Positions 7,201 to 8,365 of a stretch of DNA of 8,365 bases are shown here, piece after piece. Both the position numbers and the translations under genes were made by a program. The number at the start of each line of letters is the position of its first letter. Positions within the stretch are counted from its first letter, which is position 1. Under the pieces are notes generated by a model. That model was not told the DNA's origin and did not search any database. It saw only the letters and a list, made by a program, of their open reading frames with translations. The stretch covers positions 39,066-47,430 of the forward strand of contig DKWV01000057.1 of assembly GCA_002491905.1 (NCBI GenBank), in the 5' to 3' direction. Source of the DNA: Lachnospiraceae bacterium UBA7143. Lineage in GTDB: Bacteria > Bacillota > Clostridia > Lachnospirales > Lachnospiraceae.

Positions 7201-8365
7201 CGGGAACATATATTCCTGCGCGGTTGATGGCAGCAGAAATCGTATTTGTTCCTTCAATAGTCAGATTCATGGTCACGCCGGGGGCGATGCCCACCATTGC
7301 CGAATCGGTAATATTTAAGCCGGAAAACGTCACATCATGGGCGCCGCTTTCCACATAAATCCTTGCCCTTTGGGCTGTGCCGGTAAAGGTATGCCCTGGA
7401 CAATCTCCCTCGTCTGCGGTCAATATATTGTTCCAATTTTGGGATATGTTGATTTCTTCCGCAACCGTCATCGGCGCATTGGCATTGTCAAGTGCCTCTT
7501 GCAGTTCGTAACACCGGGACAGGTCAATCTGCCCCTGTTCGTCCTCGTCCAGTTCCCGGTAGAGGGCAAGGATTTCGTCAAGCTGCGCCCGCACTTCTTC
7601 CTCATTATCCTCCGTCACCTGCTCCGGCAGGGCGGCGATCAAGTCCTCAATGGGACAGATACGGCACTCATAGGTACACGGGCTGCCTTCCCCGTCCTCT
7701 GATTTTGGTATATAGCCGCAGTCCGCATCATGCTCCTGATGATGTTTGCAGATGCCTGTATCTTCCTGATTCTCTGTATTTTCTTCCGGCACTTTTCCTT
7801 TGCAGTCTAAGAAACTGGCATCATCAGCGCCGCACACAGGACAGTCCCCATTGATGCTGTCCTCCGTGCATAATATCTCACAGATACATTTGGCGGTATC
7901 CGTGTCCGTATCTTCTGTATTTTCGGTATCCTCTGACTTTATACCATTGCATATCTCACAGACATAGCCGCAGTCCTGCGCTTCTTTATAACCACAGCTT
8001 TCGTCATGCTCGTGATGACAGTCCAGCACCTTTGTGATACAGCCGCTTTCCTCACTGCACTTATGGGTACAGTTTTCCGGCTCTCTGCCCTCTGCATCAG
8101 AAGCTGTGGCATTTCCTTCCCCTGCGCTTTCTTCTGTTTCCTCCGTTTCAGGATAGCACTCGTCCGTATGCTCATGCACACACTCCGTAACAGTCTTATA
8201 ACATTTTTCCCCATGTTCATGGGTACACGGCTGAGCTTCCGCATAACCGCACTCCGCCGTATGCTCTGGGTGGTGTTCGCACAGCCCCTTTTCCTGCTCC
8301 GAAGCAGACACGGCAAGCCCGCTGGCAGGCAGCGTATTGAATATTAAAGCCGCTGCCATCAGGAA
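1286..8365 (-). CDS. Giant sortase-anchored multidomain surface protein (Cys/His repeats, beta-helix, MBG/FN3-like modules), 5' end outside window
   Basis: At least 2357 residues, read from 8359 down to a TAG at 1286-1288, with the frame still open at the right edge. Residue numbers count from the ATG at 8357-8359, which is almost certainly internal: it opens on the hydrophobic end of a signal peptide whose basic start is missing. Order: signal peptide end (to about 19); Cys/His repeats (27-235); acidic helical segment (236-296); glycine-rich beta-helix-like region (299-566); Ig-like, MBG/YDG-like and FN3-like modules (568-1922); chitobiase C-terminal-like module (1925-2002); Gly/Asn/Pro linker (2005-2105); C-terminal globular domain (2108-2281); sorting signal SPQTG (2312-2316), hydrophobic helix (2326-2343) and basic tail. 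This is the layout of a cell-wall-anchored adhesin or substrate-binding protein displayed on the outside of a Gram-positive cell. No catalytic domain is recognised. The frame is intact over 7 kb, which argues for an expressed gene. The ligand is unknown. Confidence 0.95.
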   Translation of the reverse strand, partial: FLMAAALIFNTLPASGLAVSASEQEKGLCEHHPEHTAECGYAEAQPCTHEHGEKCYKTVTECVHEHTDECYPETEETEESAGEGNATASDAEGREPENCTHKCSEESGCITKVLDCHHEHDESCGYKEAQDCGYVCEICNGIKSEDTENTEDTDTDTAKCICEILCTEDSINGDCPVCGADDASFLDCKGKVPEENTENQEDTGICKHHQEHDADCGYIPKSEDGEGSPCTYECRICPIEDLIAALPEQVTEDNEEEVRAQLDEILALYRELDEDEQGQIDLSRCYELQEALDNANAPMTVAEEINISQNWNNILTADEGDCPGHTFTGTAQRARIYVESGAHDVTFSGLNITDSAMVGIAPGVTMNLTIEGTNTISAAINRAGIYVPVDAALTIDGAGSLDVSGSGDGAGIGGAVYAPDESGSDGNPNCGTVEINGGTVTATGGSTAAGIGGGIDTEGNPGNGGNVTINSGTVTATGGRDQNGYFGGAGIGGGSGDTAGGSGGTLTINGGHVTLTAGNSTSYGFGQGTGSAPGGTCELTLTDASYLAEGTTLDPNGKYTINGDPTEDMIVVPELVYTGEVLDTSGIKIDDSKTGTGTYFGQTFTVNASKDGWVLQDLGEVKEAGEYTATFKKGDKEISKTFTVAQSGTQFVEDGVVKTFNGETQTDTFTAGDTITVKATPTATGTVPQKAAARLRADPTEGQMVVYVGTTQVSVPANKGEDGSYTMEVSAADVLTKGQAGQDDKYTLIVKFVENTNMAGAEAQVEITITPNPLTADMVILSAESGTYSGTEQKPTVTVTGLTEGTDYEITYTGNFTSAGEHTLTVTGKGIYRGTVEKTYTIGKATPTIKWESWEVTVTYTGQPADVKPVITLVNGEKYTGEIHYSWLGVADSLILPTDAGSYGGVKASIPEQDNYNTAITQIILTLRIDPADQTAPAAPTADEENIKDTSITLDTIENAEYKRDDGEWQESPTFTGLEPNQAYTFYARLKEDDNHNASPSSAGTSITTRKAMLENASVTITGTYTYTGAAIVPEAGNVEVVLNGTKIDSDQYTISASNNINAGVGKATLTVTATETGNYSGSVSSTFTIAPATLTIKANDQTITYGGSIATGTDQVTPAGLVGGDTLESVTLEASSSDVPGGNITPSSVVIKRGGEDVTANYNITYQPGTLTISYMDAPGLQYNDSDKKDYYNRDVAVKAVSADGHTYTVSDTLGGDYKPSYTISAQEGTVTKTLYFKDEAGHMSDGVEVSVKFDRMPPTGEIAVGAKWWQNVLHFISFGNYAAKEYTVTIKAEDKNGSGISEREYVIVTGADQYTDVSALTSAVHESEWKKYDSSNNPTVDKNTSQYVVYARLTDNAGNVTYISTDGILLDNTPPAVKSLSVPEKTKKDVTAGVTFTVSEAADYYYVVLPKDSADLSAEDIIVTCGGTLPEGKTGNDIAGTVSKGSGAVSADTPGVSVEAKNLSPNTAYTVYVTAVDRAVDITDSAEGKPAGNIAVVQKADFTTKKTLPVITKTPAVVGTYGQSVGEMTITGGTAQAGSTALAGTWTASDTDKNKKPSAGTAKVTVIFTPENDNYDSVSVQASLTVSQRNLNAEGVTVSEVAGTYTYTGSEIKPPVVVDTGTPTSGISISDSGAALTANDFTVSYSNHKDAGTASVTITGKGNYTGSVTKTFTIAKASGREVPDLTGSYTDNGQTYTYTVTPTEGAVYRMGNDGKWQEGNVFEGITPGTSVTFYAKMPETGNYEDGTPKSITVNFPKLTPAAPALSYQADRTDVNDVKVTITLVEGAEYSFDGGTTWKSGEGANVQGGFTTSDTVTLAIRLKETNTHNQSPVQTVTVDLAKKDKGAPPAFSLKAQANGETDYTVTIPPTEGCEYSFDGETWSDNNVKTGVSVGETVTGYKRYKETDDYNASSAVSAKETMPKFTVKTPVISPAGGNYSGSVSVTITCGSNDAEIYYTTDGSTPDRGSARYTGAFTVTVPATVKAVAIKDGLDDSAVATASYTKKGGGGSGGGNSGDSGDHSGGNGDNSGGNSGGNGNNGGGGGTNPGNGNTTPQPSVTPPTDTNTNPGNETAPGTGTTPVNPGSGNTVRPGTAPGSGTGTAAQGTEQPFIKGADGKIGWDVIRAEEEQAQEGSTINVDMNGSVVVPGDIFDSIKGKDITITFDMGNGILWSVDGKSITTDKAGDIDFSVKIETNAIPVDIVNNVTGECYSIQISLAHDGEFGFTAVLSIGLGRENAGYTASLYYYNESTGELEFICADTVAEDGTVSLAFTHASDYVIAIDGGGEEENRMKEMAQPQAPAGTEESAGDIPKSPQTGQEEKNVLWPIVAGIIAFAGVAFAGVFVWKKKEGNGAVKEGK
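1319..1426 (-). other. Sortase sorting signal: SPQTG, hydrophobic helix, basic tail
   Basis: SPQTG (residues 2312-2316) is followed by an acidic short spacer, a hydrophobic segment (about 2326-2343, rich in Ile, Val, Ala, Phe, Gly) and KKK (2345-2347), the standard tripartite cell-wall sorting signal. Cleavage would be between T2315 and G2316. The first position is Ser, not the Leu of class A LPXTG. SPXTG-type signals are used in Clostridia, as with sortase B of Clostridioides difficile. No sortase gene is in the window. Confidence 0.9.
1411..1429 (+). terminator. Possible intrinsic terminator for the kinase transcript, inside the convergent gene
   Basis: On the plus strand a 5-bp all-G/C stem (gcccg 1411-1415 with cgggc 1421-1425, loop gtctg) is followed by four T (1426-1429), about 130 nt after the kinase stop. 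There is no intergenic space for a terminator, so a signal inside the opposing gene is expected. The stem is short and the T run is only four, and the same bases encode the SPQTG signal, so coding constraint may explain it. Confidence 0.3.
1517..2038 (-). other. Conserved-looking wall-proximal globular domain (residues about 2108-2281)
   Basis: Starts FIKGADGKIGWDVI, then STINVDMNGSVVVPGDIFDS, KGKDITITFDMGNGILWSVDG, SLYYYNESTGELEFI and ends LAFTHASDYVIAIDGG. The motifs M-N-G-x-x-x-V-P, the W-S-V-D-G turn, Y-Y-Y-N-x-x-T-G-x-L-E and H-A-S-D-Y-V-I are, to my recollection, seen near the C-terminus of many Firmicute surface proteins, ahead of the cell-wall attachment region. I do not know a characterised function. 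It likely supports display close to the wall. Confidence 0.6.
2045..2347 (-). repeat. Low-complexity Gly/Ser/Asn then Pro/Thr linker (residues about 2005-2105)
   Basis: About 100 residues composed almost only of Gly, Ser, Asn and Asp (first half) and then Pro, Thr, Gly and Asn (second half), with irregular G-G-N and N-P-G-x-G repeats. The DNA on the plus strand is a matching run of imperfect ccg/cct triplets. This is a flexible, probably disordered linker that carries the modules away from the wall-proximal domain. Triplet redundancy makes in-frame length change between strains plausible. Confidence 0.85.
2354..2587 (-). other. Chitobiase/beta-hexosaminidase C-terminal-like module (residues about 1925-2002)
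   Basis: The motif VISPAGGNYSGSVSVTITC, followed by A-E-I-Y-Y-T-T-D-G-S-T-P and ending VKAVAIKDGLDDSAVATASY, is the signature of the CHB_HEX_C-type Ig-like module. The Y-Y-T-x-D-G-(S/T)-x-P core is the most diagnostic part. In glycan-active enzymes this module sits beside catalytic domains, but none is present here. In surface proteins it is generally a structural or accessory domain. Confidence 0.8.
2594..3316 (-). repeat. Three tandem FN3-like E-Y-S-F-D-G-type modules, copies 2-4 (residues about 1682-1922)
   Basis: Three consecutive modules of about 75-85 residues share the same core: GAVYRMGNDGKWQ (module 1682-1757), GAEYSFDGGTTWKSG (1758-1842) and GCEYSFDGETWSD (1843-1922). Each core is followed by a strand ending in a K-E-T or similar motif and N-x-(S/D), as in RLKETNTHNQSP and RYKETDDYNAS. 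Copies 3 and 4 are the most alike. The first copy of this family is far upstream in the protein (5330-5557). This looks like array expansion by duplication. Function beyond a stalk is unknown. Confidence 0.7.
3326..3592 (-). repeat. MBG-like module, copy 3 (residues about 1590-1678)
   Basis: VAGTYTYTGSEIKPPVVV, then FTVSYSNHKDAGTASVTITG and KGNYTGSVTKTFTIAKAS. This is the best match to the MBG pattern of the three copies and shares T-Y-T-Y-T-G with copy 2 and T-G-K-G-x-Y-x-G with copy 1. A short insertion (about 1617-1630, TSGISISDSG) enlarges the first loop. Confidence 0.75.
3596..3838 (-). other. Ig-like/YDG-type module (residues about 1508-1588)
   Basis: PVITKTPAVVGTYGQSVGE opens with the T-Y-G-x-S turn typical of YDG/MBG_2-type modules, continues with LAGTWTASDTDKNKKPSAGT and closes with VTVIFTPENDNYDSVSVQAS. 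The F-T-P-x-x-x-N-Y motif is characteristic of Ig-like stalk repeats of this type. It is followed directly by MBG copy 3. Confidence 0.65.
3839..4240 (-). other. FN3-like module (residues about 1374-1507)
   Basis: Begins right after LLDNTPP with AVKSLSVPEKTKKDVTAGVT, passes through VSEAADYYYVVLPKDSADLS, and ends LSPNTAYTVYVTAVDRAVD followed by ADFTTKKTL. The L-x-P-N-T-x-Y-x-V-Y-V-x-A-x-D motif is the typical last strands of a fibronectin type III fold. The module is longer than a usual FN3 domain of about 90 residues because of a loop (about 1410-1450) rich in Gly and Ser. Confidence 0.6.
4241..4837 (-). other. Two Ig-like modules, the second with a hydrophobic WW insertion (residues about 1175-1373)
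   Basis: The first module (1175-1255) ends in VSVKFDRMPPTG and the second (1256-1373) ends in DNAGNVTYISTDGILLDNTPP. Both closing motifs are typical of Ig-like repeats in large Clostridia adhesins, where D-x-(T/M)-P-P starts the next repeat and D-N-A-G-N marks the calcium-loop-like turn. The second module carries KWWQNVLHFISFGNY near residues 1267-1281, a short aromatic and hydrophobic stretch that stands out in an otherwise polar protein. It is too short and polar-flanked to be a membrane helix. Confidence 0.6.
4841..5092 (-). other. YDG/MBG_2-like module (residues about 1090-1173)
   Basis: PATLTIKANDQTITYGGSIATG followed in pieces by LVGGDTLESVTLEAS and VTANYNITYQPGTLTI is the classic layout of a YDG-type module: a strand ending in I-T-Y-G, a G-D-x-L turn, then N-Y-x-I-x-Y-x-x-G-x-L-T-I at the end. 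It pairs directly with MBG copy 2, the usual tandem order in Firmicute surface proteins. The role is structural as far as can be seen. Confidence 0.75.
5093..5329 (-). repeat. MBG-like module, copy 2 (residues about 1011-1089)
   Basis: Contains ASVTITGTYTYTGAAIVPE, then QYTISASNNINAGVGKATLTV and ETGNYSGSVSSTFTI, in the same order as the other MBG-like copies. It shares the G-T-Y-T-Y-T-G core with copy 3 (3326-3592). Ile codons in this and the following module are only ATC or ATT, unlike the N-terminal part, which uses ATA freely. Confidence 0.75.
5330..5557 (-). repeat. FN3-like E-Y-x-x-D-G-x-W module, copy 1 (residues about 935-1010)
   Basis: A short beta module with the signature ENAEYKRDDGEWQ, then F-x-G-L-x-P-N-x-x-Y-T-F-Y-A-R-L-K-E, then N-H-N-A-S-P-S. 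The same signature returns three times near the C-terminus, at 3089-3316, 2834-3088 and 2594-2833. This copy is separated from the other three by about 670 residues of different modules, suggesting module duplication and shuffling within one gene. Confidence 0.65.
5579..5833 (-). other. Ig-like/YDG-type beta module (residues about 843-927)
   Basis: Follows MBG copy 1 directly: ATPTIKWESWEVTVTYTGQPADVKPVITL, here split by the motif YTG-x-P and followed by GEIHYSWLGVAD and DAGSYGGVKASIPEQDNYNTA. The D-A-G-x-Y-x-V-x-A-S-I and the N-Y pair are usual in YDG/MBG-type stalk domains. It closes with a hydrophobic strand (IILTLRI) before a Pro/Ala-rich joint into the first FN3-like module. Confidence 0.5.
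5834..6049 (-). repeat. MBG-like module, copy 1 (residues about 771-842)
   Basis: The segment starting NPLTADM and passing through SGTYSGTEQKPTVTV, YEITYTGNFTSAGEHTLTV, then GKGIYRGTVEKTYTI matches the MBG-type pattern: a (Y)TG-x-x-x-x-P motif, then Y-x-N-x-x-x-A-G, then a G-x-G-x-Y-x-G motif, then a closing TYTI strand. Two more copies in the protein share this order of motifs (near 5093-5329 and 3326-3592). Such modules build extended stalks in bacterial surface proteins. Confidence 0.7.
6050..6658 (-). other. Two Ig-like modules (residues about 568-770)
   Basis: The first module (about 568-642) runs from VPELVYTGEVLDTSG to the strand ISKTFTV and has the YTG and AGEYTATF motifs typical of bacterial Ig/MBG-like folds. 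The second (about 643-770) includes FTAGDTITVKATPT and ends YTLIVKFVENTNMAGAEAQV. It contains a basic patch, KAAARLRAD, between strands. Both look like stalk modules. No ligand site is recognisable. Confidence 0.55.
6662..7465 (-). repeat. Glycine-rich beta-helix-like domain with repeats of about 40 residues (residues 299-566)
   Basis: Short beta strands alternate with turns (VTFSGLNIT, NLTIEGTNTIS, LTIDGAGSLDVSG), followed by glycine-rich units: G-T-V-E-I-N-G-G-T-V-T-A-T-G-G and then (A/G)AGIGGG. The central Ile of the GIGG motif falls at residues 410, 449 and 489, giving spacings of 39 and 40, and a degenerate fourth unit (YGFGQG) is near 521. This pattern resembles pectate-lyase-like right-handed beta-helices and the carbohydrate-binding beta-helix domains of gut bacteria. 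Carbohydrate binding is plausible from those families but is not shown here, and no catalytic residues are recognisable. Confidence 0.7.
7472..7654 (-). other. Acidic helical segment after the Cys/His repeats (residues 236-296)
   Basis: A short segment rich in Glu, Asp, Leu and Ala, beginning IEDLIAALPEQVTED and containing AQLDEILALYRELDEDEQ, predicted by eye to be two or three amphipathic helices. A comparable helical segment commonly follows the Cys/His repeats in related Firmicute surface proteins. It is probably a spacer that separates the Cys/His region from the beta-rich stalk. It carries the last cysteine of the N-terminal part (C283). Confidence 0.55.
7655..8281 (-). repeat. Extracytoplasmic Cys/His-rich repeat region (residues 27-235)
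   Basis: Twenty-five cysteines and 14 histidines fall in about 210 residues, while the remaining 2100 residues have fewer than ten cysteines. Degenerate units of the form C-x-H-x-(x)-H-x3-C-(G)-Y start at C27, C45, C60, C114 and C204, for example CTHEHGEKCY and CHHEHDESCGY. Other parts carry CxxC pairs (C134/C137, C173/C176 in CPVCG, C232/C235) and a variant unit at C97. Thr/Glu/Asp-rich spacers (about 71-95, 142-156, 189-203) separate the units. Similar Cys/His runs occur at the N-termini of many large Clostridia surface proteins; I know of no established function. Metal (zinc) binding or disulfide cross-linking are inferences from composition and spacing. Confidence 0.85.
8303..8365 (-). 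other. C-terminal half of a Sec signal peptide
   Basis: The visible start of the giant protein is a hydrophobic run (AAALIF) followed by small and polar residues (LPASGLAVSA), then an acidic mature start (SEQEK). A signal peptidase I site of the A-x-A kind fits after A19 (V17-S18-A19). The basic n-region and true start codon would lie beyond the right edge, since the codons before the ATG at 8357-8359 (Phe, Leu) stay in frame and continue the hydrophobic core. Confidence 0.75.

Noticed and set aside
6257..7318. Plus-strand open frame of about 350 codons opposite the beta-helix region
   Set aside because: Shadow of the glycine-rich repeats on the other strand; low-complexity translation and no supporting start context.
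7655..8281. Cys/His region as a DNA-binding zinc-finger or rubredoxin-like cytoplasmic domain
   Set aside because: It directly follows a signal peptide, so it is exported. Unit spacing is irregular and does not match classical C2H2 fingers.
8357..8359. ATG at 8357-8359 (minus strand) as the start of the giant protein
   Set aside because: It lies in the hydrophobic core of the signal peptide with no basic n-region after it; the frame continues upstream past the window edge.

Overview
The window looks like part of a chromosome or integrated element of a gut-type Firmicute, most likely Clostridia (Lachnospiraceae or a relative). This is an inference from the protein families: an AgrC-type GHKL sensor kinase, and a sortase-anchored giant surface protein of the Cys/His-repeat, MBG and FN3-like kind common in those bacteria. 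Base composition by eye is slightly GC-rich. No rRNA, tRNA, CRISPR array, insertion sequence, integrase or origin is visible.

Two genes fill the window. Positions 1-1283 (+) hold a membrane sensor histidine kinase that runs off the left edge and has lost only its extreme N-terminus. Positions 1286-8365 (-) hold one giant cell-wall-anchored protein of at least 2357 residues that runs off the right edge inside its signal peptide. The genes are convergent, with 2 bp between their stop codons, so there is no stretch without a gene. Every other open frame is a shadow of these two.

From N- to C-terminus (right to left) the giant protein has these parts: the end of a signal peptide; a secreted Cys/His-rich repeat region (about residues 27-235); a short acidic helical segment; a glycine-rich beta-helix-like region with a repeat of about 40 residues; a long mosaic of Ig-like, MBG/YDG-like and FN3-like modules; a chitobiase-C-terminal-like module; a Gly/Asn/Pro linker of about 100 residues; a conserved-looking C-terminal globular domain; and a sorting signal with the motif SPQTG, a membrane segment and a basic tail.

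How the genes work together is not shown by the sequence. A LytTR-type response regulator often sits next to kinases of this class and probably lies just left of the window (inference). The kinase could sense a peptide or envelope signal and control surface functions, but convergent orientation means it is not co-transcribed with the adhesin. I found no clearly new multi-gene system. The parts most worth following up are the extracytoplasmic Cys/His repeat domain and the tightly convergent 3' ends, where each transcript must end inside the other gene.
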